NCBI RefSeq assembly: GCF_021155765.1
Contig: NC_060111.1
Span: 5,924,481 to 5,988,480, forward strand
DNA length: 64,000 nt
Direction: 5' to 3'
Origin: Diprion similis
Lineage: Eukaryota > Arthropoda > Insecta > Hymenoptera > Diprionidae
This document shows positions 34,380-46,944 of this stretch, one piece after another. Position 1 is the first letter of the stretch. Each line of letters opens with the position of its first letter. The translations under genes were made by a program, and so were the position numbers. A model generated the notes under the pieces. The model was not told the DNA's origin and made no database searches. It worked only from the letters and a program-made list of their open reading frames with translations.

Positions 34380-37300
34380 ATGGATCGCATAATAATACTC
34401 GTGGCGAGTATCCACCTTTTTTACTGCCCTTTTACCAAAGTTGAAGAGAGTTTCAACCTACAGGCGATGCACGATATCCTCTACCACGGTTTTAACCTAA
34501 CAGAAGTGAGTAGAATTTTTTCCACCAAAAAATTCTCTTTGATAATATTAAAAAAACCAGCTTTAAAATAGATAACGACTCGACTTCCCTGGCGATGACT
34601 TTTCTCAGATGCGTCGCTAGCCGAACGCTCTTCTTATTTACCTTTTTTAACTTCTGACATAACGACGCCGGTCGTTGATCGTCGGTAAAAATTGTCCGAT
34701 CTTGTCTGGGAAAAAACTCGCCAAAGGCTATATCGAATTCTGAAATAATACCTCGCGCCTCTACCAACTGCCGTCTGATAATATGTATGCATCTATTTTT
34801 CCTTGAAACTAGTACGATCATCGTGAGTTTCCTGGAGTTGTGCCAAGAACATTTCTGGGTCCAATCATGATCTCCTGTGTTGCTACGCCCTTTGTTGCAG
34901 CTGTTGATTACCTCAATCTCAGCAAATTCTTCTCCCAATATGTCGGTGAGCTGATACTTGTTTTGACGCATGTTTATTTGTTTGCTTATTTTTTATGCTT
35001 TTGCAAGATATCTGGATAAATTTTAGAAAACAATTTTTACGGAACGGGAATAAAATATGGGGTTGAAATTTGCATTGTTAACGTAACGATACATCTTTAG
35101 GACAAATTGTTACTTAAATTTGAGTTTCTGTTGAAGTTTAATAACTTGAAATTGATTGAAATTTCAGATAGATATAAAACCTCTGTTGGTATTCTTTTTT
35201 CTCCAAAATCTTGTACCTTTTCGTTTTAATTACTTCGAAAAAAGACACTAAATAAATAGTTTTTTATTTTCAGTGAGAGCTGTGCTGGGCCTGATGGTAA
35301 TAACCACGCTACGACTGTACAGGCAGGCGTTACAGCAAATATTTGGTCTCCAGTTTGTCAAATGGTTTGTTGCAATCACCATAACGCAGTACCACTTCAT
35401 GTATTACCTGAGCCGTCCTTTGCCAAACATCATGGCCATGCCTCTAGGTGAATAAAGGACTTAACGCTAGTCATTTCGTTACCTCCCACTTTGGGTTGTC
35501 TTCAGAAATTAACGTTCCAATGCGTTGAACATCGGTACAGAGATCGGTGTTAATGTTTATTTGTCTTTGTCGTTTAAGCAATCTCACGTTATGCATGTGA
35601 GCTAAGAATTTCGTTAAAAAAAAAAGGCTACTTGCAATCAACACAGTCCTGTGATAATGTAAATTCTACGTGAAGGCTTGTTCGGAAGATTATTATTTGA
35701 ATGAATATAAAGACAGTTTTCCCGATTGCACGTTCGTTAGAAATCAAAAGGTGGAACGTAAATGGCCAGTTTCAAAAGGCGCGCCTTTGATGAAGAAAGT
35801 AAGCTTTTACGCTTGTGTATATCGTCGACTAGCATTAGCCGATTGCTCTTATCTTTAGTGAAAGTTCATTTTATTTGACTCTGATGCCACTGAAAAAATG
35901 CTGATATTATTATAAGTAACATCAATCGATATTACTTATTCAAACGTGTGATAATATTTATGTTGCAGATAAATCTCGAAATACGTAAATTGAACGCATT
36001 AAGTAGCATCAAGGTTTAATAGTAGCTAAAAAAGACATAAGGTATGGCTAATTTCGTATTCGCCGCGATATTTTTTTCATTTTAAGAAGAATGACTGGTC
36101 TACGCATTCACTCCACAGCTTTTTTTAAATAAGCAAAATCATCAGCCTGTCCCGATTTTCGAATCACTCCGACTATTATTCACTCTTGCTATTAGTCTCA
36201 GTAGATTGTGGATCAAGCTAATCTTTGAGCTCAAATTTCATTTTCTAGTTCTGCTCGCACTCTACGGTTGGCTCAGGCAAGACCATGTAACGTTCATCTG
36301 CTCATCAGCGGCAGCCATCATTGTATTCAGAGCCGAATTAGCTATGCTATTGGGACTATTTCTCATCCATGACTTAGCCAGTATGAAACTCACGATACCG
36401 AGGTACTTTGGAACAGAATACTATCAAGCATCAACCCTCAAATCTGGTCACATTTTAATATTATTAACTGTATTGGTTTCAGATTGCTCAAAATATCGAT
36501 ACCCTCGGGCATTTTGTGTCTGGGAATCACCGTGATCGTAGATTCGATTTTTTGGAATCGTCCGTTGTGGCCCGAGGGTGAAGTCTTCTACTTCAATACG
36601 ATTCTCAACAAAAGTAGTCAGTGGGGTGTATCCTTTATAAATAACATTGAAACTGTCTCACCTATTCGACGAGCAAAAAGAATGATTTACTTTCAAGTCA
36701 AATGTTTCTTTCTCCTTAAGACAAGAACGTAGACGTCGCCATTTCTTTGGTACTTTTATTCTGCTTTGCCTCGCGGTCTGGCTTTCTCGTACCTTTTCAT
36801 ACCACTGGGAATGATGTGGGACAAGAGAGTGCGCGCTCTAACTATTCCCGGAATTTTGTTCGTCCTACTTTTCTCTTTTCTACCGCACAAAGAATTGAGG
36901 TTTATTATATATGTCTTCCCGCTTTTGAACATTGGAGCAGCGGCAGCTTGTCATAGAATGTGAGTTTTGCAGTTTCACATATTTTATCGCGCACTAATCG
37001 TTGATTCTGTGCCAATCAAGATCGTAATTTTTGTTTTGTATTTTCTACTAGATGGGAGAACAGGGCAAAATCATCATGGAACGGATTTTTCGCACTGGCT
37101 GTTCTTGGCCATCTGATTTTGAATGCCATATTCTCTATGTTTCTGCTTTGCGTGGCGGGCTCCAACTATCCTGGAGGTTTGGCTATTGCCAGATTGCATC
37201 GATTAGAGAGAGATGCTGTTGAACCGATACACGTGCACATAGATGTCCTAACTGCACAGACTGGAGTCTCTAGGTTTACGCAAACCAACAAAGACTGGAT

Positions 37301-39266
37301 GTAAGTAATAGTCACTTTTGTCAAATTATTTTCACGTGGATCCCTGCCGACAAGTTATTTATTTATTCGCGACTCCCTGAGTCGGTTGTTTTTAAAGCGA
37401 AGGGCTGCTAGTGATAAAGTTAAATGCTGAAAATCTTACTATCTTAAGATTCTCTCGAACGACTCTTTACCTTTCAGATATTCCAAACAAGAGAATATAA
37501 CAATTGACAGTCCTGAGATGCTGCAATTCACACATTTGCTAATGGAAGCTAAAAGTAAATATTCGCCGAACATAAAACCGTACATGAAAACTCACGATAT
37601 ATTAGACTCGGTTGACGGTTTCTCTCATATCACATTAAACTACAACGGTATACCGCCGATAAAGATAAAAACAAAACCCACTATTTTTATAATGAAGCGA
37701 AAAGCCAATGTTAAATATGATCCGATAAAAACCAAAGTTAAGAGAGATCTGAACGACGGATTAACAGACTTTGAAGATGATGCTGAAAACGTTCCTCTGA
37801 ATTCTGATAGTACTCATCAAGATCTGGGTAAGATAGGATTTATATTCGAAGACATTGAGGCGTCATTAGAGGCTATTGGAAAACCATTGGAGCAAATATC
37901 AAGTGATTTGTTGCCAAATGAAAATGTAGTAATTGTTACTGACAAATCAGACATAAATTCAAATGATATCTTAGATTATTCTACACCGAGCACTGAGAAT
38001 GTGGGTGAAATTAATATGAAAATAGAAGAGAAAAGTAATAGTGAATCGATGGAGAGAATGGACACATCTAATGATGTAGGGTCTAAAAAATACAACAACC
38101 TTTTGCAGAAAACAGAAAACGATATTGAGCTAGATGATGATCCAGACACGACTGAAGAAGTCTTTGTAGTAAAAACAAGTAATTCTGGCGAATGCGATGC
38201 ACGTATCGAAGATGAAGCATTGCATGAACAAGCTGCAAGCAGTAGCAAAATCGACCAGCAAATATCAGGTAGCTTGAAGAAATCGATGAAAAAATTAATC
38301 AAGAAGAAGATGGGAGAAGCTAAATCTAAGAAAGAAAGCTCCAGCGACAACGAATTAGAAGGGAACCAAGAACATGATAAGAGTGATGTAAAAATAATGA
38401 AACGTAATCTACCTTCAGTGTCACAAAAAATGAAGTCTGTGTTGAAACAGGAGTCTAAAGAAAAGAACGCAATTTCAACGGAGAGGGCAAAAGTACACAA
38501 AGAAAACGTCATTCATGTCAAGGAGAGCATCAGAAATATAATAAATCAGTTTAAGGAATTTGAAAAGGATTTAGCCTCTGAAGATCCCATGTCTCTGAAG
38601 AAATGGTCAAACGATGAATTAAGCGACTATTCAACAGAATACATTGAAGAAATTGGAGCCGCATCTTTAGAGGAAAATATTGTTGAAATGGATAAATATA
38701 TTGTTGAAACGCAGGATATTGAAGCGGTGAAAGGAGCAAGAGAAAATTTGAAACAAATTATTGATCAGTTTAAGGAGCTAAAGAATGAATTATCTTCCGA
38801 TGAAGATGATCGGTTCGATCAGATATCCGCTGATTACATAAACAGACCAATTTCAGAGACTTTGATGCTATTCAGCGAAGCGTTAAAAGACTTGGTAGCA
38901 CGTAGAAAAGAAAGAGCAGCTAAATTGACTTTTGAAATTGAAACTGAGCACCGATTGAAAAATAATGATCCGCTGAACGATGAGTCAGTACATAATCAAA
39001 AAAATGTGAATTTACAGGCTGAAATGAACAAAAAGCTTAAATCAAAAATTGCGGATAATGACGATTCGGAAACTGCACAAATTCGACAATCCTCTGCTTC
39101 CTCGAATGCAGATTCGACTGAAACACTTGTGGAGAACGTGGAAGTTTCCGAGAAAACAGAAAAGACCGAATTTAAATCACAACGCAGGACCACAACAGAA
39201 GAGAGATTTCTTGAGGTGGAAAATCAAAAGACAGAGCAGAACGAAAACAAAGTTTTGAATACTTGA
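34380..39266 (+). CDS. Alg12: Alg12 alpha-1,6-mannosyltransferase with a long acidic C-terminal extension
   Basis: Coding exons are 34380-34505, 34813-34945, 35274-35447, 36249-36402, 36483-36627, 36733-36959, 37052-37300 and 37478-39266. They total 2997 nt, a 998-residue protein in one continuous frame. Alg12 is the ER-membrane GT22 enzyme that adds the eighth mannose, alpha-1,6-linked, from dolichol-phosphate-mannose to the lipid-linked N-glycan precursor. Family marks are [14 protein letters not shown] with the acidic pair at 22-23, [45 protein letters not shown], and FHAL-type C-terminal sequence ending FNYN-like [14 protein letters not shown] near residue 470. The usual family length of about 480-500 ends there. 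Residues 478-998 are a charged, Glu/Ser/Lys-rich extension in the same last exon, without membrane segments, and are described under findings. The gene converges on COX7A. Confidence 0.93.
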
Positions 39267-39695
39267 TACCATGATAATACGTAACTAGTGAGTACAGACT
39301 GTTTCCAGTGGATTGCAATGCGCCAAGAAAAATATGTAAATATGTTTCTGTGATACCAAAGTTTACAATTTTAACCGTTGCTTGTATGTCATCGTGAATG
39401 CCAATTGTTCAGCTCCGATGCTACATTTCCATACCAAAAATAGAATCAGCAAACTTTGAACGGTCTGTAAAATTTCATTTTCATTCTAAGAATATTTTGC
39501 ACTTTTTTTTTATACCAAACTATGAAATATGTTATAAAAATTGAAGCAACCGAACTTCCTTTGTTCAGATACTTTCTATATATCGGTATTCAATTGACTC
39601 GTTATAAAGTGCCTTAAAAATGAGCTCATAAATTCTGTACTAAGTAAGCTGAATAACCGTACATACAGTATATATCGTGGAAAATGTATATAAGA

Positions 39696-39701
39696 AATAA
39701 A
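39696..39701 (+). other. Poly(A) signal of Alg12
   Basis: A canonical AATAAA lies 430 bases after the stop codon, before the convergent COX7A gene. It supports the long last exon as the true 3' end of the transcript. Confidence 0.55.
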
Positions 39702-39881
39702 ATGTTGTGTATCATTGTGTTACAAAAAAAGTAAAGACATTTAACTTTAAACGTGTATTCATTGCCAGACATAATGGTATCTAGTTTTTAAAAAGCATCA
39801 TTAACTTGCTGATAACATCGATTAAAATTAGTGACAAGTTGCTTTTAAACCATTCACATTGCAAACAACGATTAACAAAAT

Positions 39882-40402
39882 TCAATCCACAGCTTTCTTC
39901 GACGCGCAACAATAAGTAAACCAAAAGCCTTGAGCTAGGCCTATAATAACACCACCTACAGTAATGTGGTACAATATTTTGTCTAAGAAACCACCTTTCA
40001 AATGTACAGGATATCCGTCATCGCACTGAAAACATTAAGAAAGGCATTTAACAACTAATGAATTGCTTTTAATTTTCGCAAACGTTTCAAGTCTTATGCT
40101 GCTAGGTAGAGAAACAATTCAAAATCAAATGGTGAAAGCCGTCATTTTTATATCAGTGACACTAAACTACTAGTGAGAGGCTAATATCGAACCTGCATTT
40201 TTGCCTGCTTTTCCTTAAACGCTTTGAACTTGCGAGTATCTTCGAATCTTCGTGGGCCTGAACAGAAGCTGTACTTTCGCAGCAAGTCCAAGCGTCTTAA
40301 CGATGCGCTCTGATACGACTTAGGGTAGATTCTGACAAGCGAAATAAATCGCAAAATCGAGATATCGGGAGTTTTACTTGTAAAACTTGTGATTATTGAC
40401 AT
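39882..40402 (-). CDS. COX7A: Cytochrome c oxidase subunit 7A, mitochondrial
   Basis: Two coding exons, 40402-40193 and 40025-39882, join in phase 0 to give 117 residues. COX7A is a small one-pass subunit of respiratory complex IV in the inner mitochondrial membrane. The mature part shows FKAFKEKQAKMQCDDGYPVH, then LKGGFLDKILYHITVGGVII, the conserved L-K-G-G and Y-R/H-x-T segment, followed by one hydrophobic helix and a short tail. The N-terminus is rich in Arg, Ser and Leu with few acids (LRRLDLLRKYSFCSGPRR), as in a cleavable import sequence. A second possible start lies in an upstream exon (40665-40603) that splices in phase to an internal acceptor at 40310; see findings. Confidence 0.85.
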
Positions 40403-40665
40403 CGCGATGAATATTATACTGGATTATACTTTAAATTAGAAAACGGTAAAACGAAAACAAAACTTTTTATGTCACACTGCGTTTTTGAACTTAGCTTTTG
40501 ACCTTCTTTTGTTGCGACAACGAAATCAAGAACGTGATTAGTATTATACTATAATATATGTATATATATTTTTGAAAACTTGAAAATAATAAGAATACTT
40601 ACTCGAAATTGAATTAAACGTTGAAAATTTCCTGTCGCGTATTCGTAGGGCAAGAACGATGACAT

Positions 40666-41091
40666 TTTCTGGAAGGCGTCGGGGCGAAGACGGACGTTTG
40701 AATCGTGCGAAATTATGATTGGTCAGGTTGGCAATAGTGGAAGGAATTGTTGCTGACAGCTAGGGGTTTTGTACCGTCATACATAATACGTTCCTGGGGC
40801 GATGCAACGAGGGGCGTTAGCGTAGCGCATGCGCATTTCCCTTACGACGCTACAGTCGTAAACAACATTTTTTTTCAATCAGGTAATGAGTATATTTCGG
40901 GTGGTTTTTGTTCGAAAAATAAATACGGATCAACGAAGTGTCTTATATAACTATATATCGTGTACTCGATTAGTCTTTGTTCTAAAAAATGAGCGCGATA
41001 CGCTGTAACAGTTTATGGTTATTTTCGGTTGACCTTAGGATGTGGTGACGTCACTACCGACCGTTCTGGAAATAAACGCCATAGAACAATA
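40666..41091. promoter_or_regulatory. Shared intergenic region between COX7A and Ada2b (bidirectional promoter)
   Basis: The two genes start head to head, about 430 bases apart if the upstream COX7A exon is used. The segment is locally richer in CG (GGCGTCGGGGCGAAGACGG) than the surroundings and has TGACGTCA (41046-41053), a perfect CRE/ATF palindrome, about 40 bases before the Ada2b start codon. No TATA box is obvious. Confidence 0.5.
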
Positions 41092-44000
41092 ATGGCGGGT
41101 ACGTAGGTCCCTTCGTAGTGAGGATTGCATTTTCGATCGATTTCAACCGAACCGAGTCGAGCTCGGTTCGTATTAATGACTGCATATTGTTCCCAGATCT
41201 CTACGCTAAGTACAATTGCACATATTGCCAGGAGGACATCGCTGGGTTACGCGTTAAATGCGTGGAATGTGCCGACTTTGATCTGTGCCTACAGGTAAGT
41301 CGCAAGTCGCCCAGGGGCGAAACGAATGGGGGGCCTTCGGTCCTGATGCTCCGGAGTCGAGTCATGTGACTAGCTACCACCCACCCCCCTTCAAACTTTT
41401 CGCCAGATTTTGCCTCCTGCTGACGGCAAATATTTTTATTTCCCTCTCCCTCTTCCCCACCAAGCTCTCAAAGCCTTGAAAGACGACGCGCTTCAATAAT
41501 TTCGCTCGTCACCGTCGTATTCGCGACATCGCAACAAGCGTTGAGCGGGAAATTCGAAATGTTACTACGTGTGTGTAATTATTTACGATTCTTTATGGAT
41601 CCGAATTCCGTGATGATGTTATTATTTTATATAATCAATCTTGTAACACATTTTACGATGAAAATTGACTCAATCGGAAAAATCGTTGTTACTTTTGAGA
41701 AACAAAAATCACTGAACTATTATGTTCTTTCTCAATATATACAGAATGAATATTATTTTCAGTTCAATCATAGATGCACACTGTAATGTTGTAATAGCTA
41801 ATGCATTATATCTCTGGATATGGGATTCTCGTCGCATCTTTTCGGCCTGATTATCTTTTGCAAAGCAATTATGTTGTAAAGAACTTACGTGCACAACAGT
41901 TTTGCTTTTTTCATTTATACCAGAATCTTTGTATATACTCCACGTAGTAACCCATCCTACAGATTGCTTTGTTTCAATTAAAATTGAGCGTATATACTCT
42001 CGCATAATGAGAGCGATTTCATTTACAGTGTTTTTCTGCTGGCGCTGAAATAGGACAGCACAAAAATGACCACTCATATCAATTTATGGTAAGCATATCT
42101 TTGAGCTCGACAAATTTTTACTTGTATACTTTATTATGGTATTTCATAATAATATCTTGTTATATTTAATTCTTCATATCATTTAGGATTCTGGGACAAT
42201 AAGCATATTTAGTGGAAGAGGCAGTTGGACAGCGAGAGAGCAACTCAGACTTCTTGATGCGATTGAACAGTTCGGTTTTGGAAATTGGGAGGATATAAGT
42301 AAACACATTGAAACAAGAACACCTGATGGTAAACGAGCGTTATTTTCTCATTTGAATTTATTTTCTGTATTTAAGCAACGTGTTCAAAATCAAAAACTTA
42401 TACTTGTTTCTCTTGTAAAATTTATCACTTTTATCTACACCGTATGTATACCAAGCCCTTCGTTCGACGTATGATGATTAATATGAGCTCAACGGTTGAC
42501 GTGAAACTTTGAACTGAAGCAAAGGATGCCGAAAACACTTCTTGCATTTCTTTTTCTTTTTTTCATGCAGAGGCTAAAGAAGAATACATCGCGAGATATC
42601 TTGATGGAAATATTGGTAAACAGACATGGCCTTCGACTGAAAGTTATAAACCAAACCTGACGGACCAAACTAGCTCCGATTATGGACCCTTATCGCCAGA
42701 CTTGACCTCACGACTACCACCGCTAGATGTCACCCCAGAAGAAGCAGCTCAGCTCGGCTACATGCCACAGCGAGATGATTTTGAAAGGGTGTGTTACTTA
42801 TAGCGAGTATCTCAGTTTCTGACGATGCGCTGTAAATCTTTTGTATATCGTATGTTTAACGTAAGAAAAAAATTTTCGTTTATCTTCAACGACTGTATTA
42901 CATGAATAACTTCTTTATTTTCTACAGGATTATAACCACGAAGCAGAGTCTCTGGTTTCTTCGTTGTTTCTTAATCCAGCTGAAGACGATGACCTTGACA
43001 TTGCGCTGAAGCTGGCTCAAGTTGATATGTACACAAATAATTTACGTGAACGAGCAAGAAGAAAACGTGTCGTTAGAGATTATCAGCTTGTCTCTTCGTT
43101 CTTTGCTTCGACAAGAAAAGATAGAGCGATCAAGAAAAAGCAGAGCAAAGAAGACAGGTACCAAACCAATTAACCCACAATTCGTGATCTCACTCGAGTA
43201 ATTGTTATATTCGTTGATAAAGTAAAATAACTTGAATTTGCGCCTGTCTCTCAATTGCTTTTATTGTGCATTGTTTGATGTACAGAGAATTTCGTGATAG
43301 AATGCGAACGTTCGCCCAGTTCTACACAGCACAGGAACACGAACAATTCTTGACCAATTTGGAACGGGAACGAGAGCTCCGACTACGGCTAACCGAGCTT
43401 AGTCGTTACAGAGAGAACGGTATCACCAGACACGAAGAATGTGCCCATTTTGAACAAGTCATGGCACAGACTCAAGGTCAAACAGAAACGACGGACCATT
43501 GGACTGAAAAGAAATCTGTAAGTTCTCGTTTGGATTTTTATTTCTTTTTACTCTCCTTTCGTTTTCTGTGAAATTTGTAGAAATTGTAAGATTACGTGTT
43601 TCTAGCTGTATACTAAACTAAGTGTGTATCAGTTTATCATCGGATAGCATTCGTTACTTCATTTCTCAGCCACTGGCCGATCCTTGAAAGTAGAACAGCG
43701 TAAATGTTTCTGTCGCTATTTATTTTTGTCTTTACAAAGATACAGAATCGAACTAGCTTGATCGAAAGTTTTTGCTGCTTCACCTAGAAGTTGAGATTTC
43801 AATTTTCCGAATGATAAATCTTCGAAAAATTCCATTTCCATTCACTTTTTTTATCAAACTCTGTTTTTCAGCAATATAAGAAGACTAAGTCGAACATATT
43901 TTGTAAGCTGTTATAAACAACCCAAACTTGTATATTTTTGATGAATTTATTGTTTATTTAATTCTTTCCAGAATTGGCTGTTTTGGCGACTTTCCAAATT

Positions 44001-46008
44001 TTCTATGGTGTGCTAATATACAATATAAATTTGACTAACATCTGTCATATTTTTAACTTTTTTCTTAATAAAGCAACTTAAGCATCACTCGCAATAATGA
44101 TCCTTACAATTTATTCATGTACTTTTATGCATAGTTGCTAAAATTTAGCAAAGCAAATCCATGAGAAAAGTTGATTCAGTCAGAGGTACCTCTTTCTTGA
44201 TGTTCAATACACTCGGTCTTTTTAGTTTTCAATATATACGTTTGGAAAAACACCCCAATAAGCAAACAATTAGATCTATGTAATACCATATCATTTCCTT
44301 TGATATTGTTTCGTGCACGCCGCATGTATGTTGCATTTGTATAATAAGCTACACGCTTCACTTACGTACCTACATGCTTTTTATCTATTGCAACGTAAAT
44401 CGTGCATCAACATTTTCTTCCATTTTCAGGGCATAGTTTTAATGTCATTGTCATTTCAATCTCACATGTTTTACATTGACCTATGTAATACGTGCCTATA
44501 TCTGAGAAATTCACTTATGAATTTTATTGCGTCCACTGCAAATTACTTCCACTTGAATTACTTGCGATTGTTTTGTAATCTTTTTGAATCCTTAGATAAA
44601 ATCAATTACCGTGACAGAAATCTCAATTTACCTACCGTTTTTCCATAATGCAATTATACTGCAGCGTGAGCAAGATGATAAAAAAAAATTCGGCGAAATT
44701 CGGATCCACTTTGATCCAATCTTCAAATATGAATAAATAACGTGTTAGCTTCTGCTTACTGTTGACTAATCAAATTATTTGTGATGCGTGTTGCCAGGCG
44801 TTTGTGAACAGATTGTATCAGTTTGCATTTCACTTAGGGCAGCAGTGGGCCGTCCACACCAACACACCGCCAAATGTTAAAAAAAAGGTGAGTCCCATGT
44901 ACGATTGGAAACAAATTCTATCATGAAAATTCTCTGAAGCTGTATGTGCGAAATTTGCAGTTAGCTAATTGCACCTTCCGAATGATTATATTTAATTTTT
45001 ATTATAAGTGGGTTACAGAAATTTCTCGAGAACAATTTCATTCCTCTAAAGTACTTTTCTGTAGATTCATCTCATGTGAAGATTCGATAAATTTTGTAAC
45101 ACATTCGATTTGTAAATAGGTGAAAAGCCCTCGTGATTATTTGCTAACTCTGCAAGATTATTGACGCCGTGGCCATGTTCCTCTTTTAATTTTTCACTTT
45201 TTGTATTCGAGCTGACTTACAGATACAGAAAAAATTTAGGTATGTGAGACTAAACACACAAACCCCTTGTACATACGTACCTGTACGACCTGTACAAACT
45301 ACATATGAAGTTAATAGGAATTTGAAATACACTATTACATAGTATCCTTTGTTTTAGCAGAGATCGATTCCTATTAACTTCAATATACAATACAGTAAGA
45401 TCGAGAAATCACATTGAACGTGTGGATTACAGAGAAGAAGAAAAAAGTTGCGGTTTAATCGACCTAAAATGCACGTCAAAGGCAGACTCAGCCAGCAACA
45501 ACTACATAATCAATCAAGCCAGTCCCAATCGGACGACGATTCCAGTCAATCTGTTGGCGGTGCAAGATAGCCATACCAATTCCACCCATCCCACAATCGC
45601 TTTCTCAAAAACTACTTTGGAGAGAGGCAACAACTCTACTGTTACAGCCATCAAAGTCTCTCCAATGGGATTTACAGTGTCCGATGCAAGGGACGTAGAG
45701 ATGGAAGCAGCAGCTCAACTTCTCACCAAACAAGAGAAGACCTTGTGTCTCCAGCTGGATATGAAACCAACGCAGTATCTTACCCAAAAGACCTTGTTGT
45801 TGCAAGTACGCATGACACTTCCCGTCTTTATTAAACAATTATTCAATAAAAATAAATTAAACCAACAACAATTACTAAACATTGGGATACCCTTTGTGCA
45901 CAGGAGTATCTGAATGGCAATAGGAGATCAGGCGTTGCACCTCAGTCTGAGCCGGAGAGCAAGATCCTTCACTACCTCGTATCCAATGGCTGGATTGCTG
46001 CAAACTGA
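41092..46008 (+). CDS. Ada2b: Ada2b, transcriptional adaptor of the SAGA histone acetyltransferase
   Basis: Exons are 41092-41098, 41197-41294, 42029-42088, 42187-42328, 42571-42788, 42928-43157, 43286-43517, 44798-44887, 45433-45559, 45648-45805 and 45904-46008, 488 residues in phase. Ada2b binds Gcn5 and Ada3 in the SAGA acetyltransferase module. The ZZ zinc finger (residues 10-54) shows CTYC, CVEC, CLQC and HKNDH. The SANT domain (about 62-125) shows GRGSWTAREQLRLLDAIEQF, GNWEDISKHIETRTPDE and EEYIARYLDG. A basic helical middle follows, and the C-terminal SWIRM domain (about 415-488) shows LTKQEKTLCLQLDMKPTQYL and ILHYLVSNGWIAAN. The first exon codes only two and a third residues. Exon 8 is 30 codons, a whole number, so it could be skipped. 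The 88-base intron 45560-45647 has two phase-compatible acceptors (45647 and 45677), so its end is uncertain. Confidence 0.9.
45302..45385. repeat. Inverted repeat (hairpin) just before Ada2b exon 9
   Basis: TATGAAGTTAATAGGAAT and ATTCCTATTAACTTCAATA are inverted copies separated by about 45 bases. They end about 50 bases upstream of the acceptor of exon 9, in the intron that precedes the alternative C-terminus. Confidence 0.6.
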
Positions 46009-46944
46009 CCAACGCAGAACCAATTCAGTTTATAGGCGATGCCTCATCTCTAAGTCACTTTAGGTCCATTGCAAGCTAAGTCTTAGGAATAATTAATTTT
46101 ACTGTAAGTTATTATTTGAATATTAATTGAACAGGTGGAAAGAATTTTACCCTTTTTCATCATCCTGCCAAATCTGTCGCATTGTTCAAGTTTTCATAGA
46201 TTTATCTAGCAACCAAGTTCCCTGTCATGGCTGTAAAGAAAGTTGAACCGTTTACTAGCGGTAAATTAATGTATCAACTAATTGCTGACAAACTTGACAT
46301 TCAACTAGAGATCTAGTTTTAACTTGCTATCTCGCGTTGCGTTAATCTCATTGTCAAGTATTGGCAAGAGATTTAACTAATCTTTAGGTACCATTCCGCG
46401 ACATTTATAATTGTTAAATTTAAGAAACGTACACATTGTGTTCACCAATTACTGTGATCTTTATATTTATTTCGAGAAGGACTTATTAGATCGATTAAAT
46501 TTATTACTACTCAATATTCAATGCTCCATTACTAAGATACTGTCATCGGTTGTTATCAAACTGCTCTGGCGACGTCTGTTTGCTTATATGTGTCTAATAA
46601 TTTGAGATCATGCTTTGTTTTTGATAAAATTGAAAATTTTTGTCTTAGATTTTTAAAGAGCAATACCTGATATTATTTCATCTTATAATTAATGTAATAT
46701 TGTAAGTAGATGTATGTATGTAGGCCGATATTTTACATTATTATACGTATAGCTGTCCTCTTACGCTGAACGCGGTCGACGACTTATTTTTAGAGAATTG
46801 AATACCTAAGCTCCGCATTCTATTACCCTGAAATTTTTGCTCAATTCTATTGTTTGACAAGTTATGTTTTCACCTTGTTCATCAATGCAATTTTGAAATT
46901 TATAATCTTCGGTGTCTTTCTACCTGTTCAAAATAGGGTGTATA

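Noticed and set aside
37976-38512. 178-codon minus-strand ORF
   Set aside because: Antisense shadow of the Alg12 acidic tail; Ser/Phe/Leu-rich, as expected from reversed Glu/Lys codons.
45422-45640. The long frame through the first part of Ada2b exon 9 that stays open into SWIRM
   Set aside because: The preceding exon ends in phase 0, which selects the other frame (RRRKKLRFNRPKMHVKGRL...). The two frames are reconciled by the 88-base intron.
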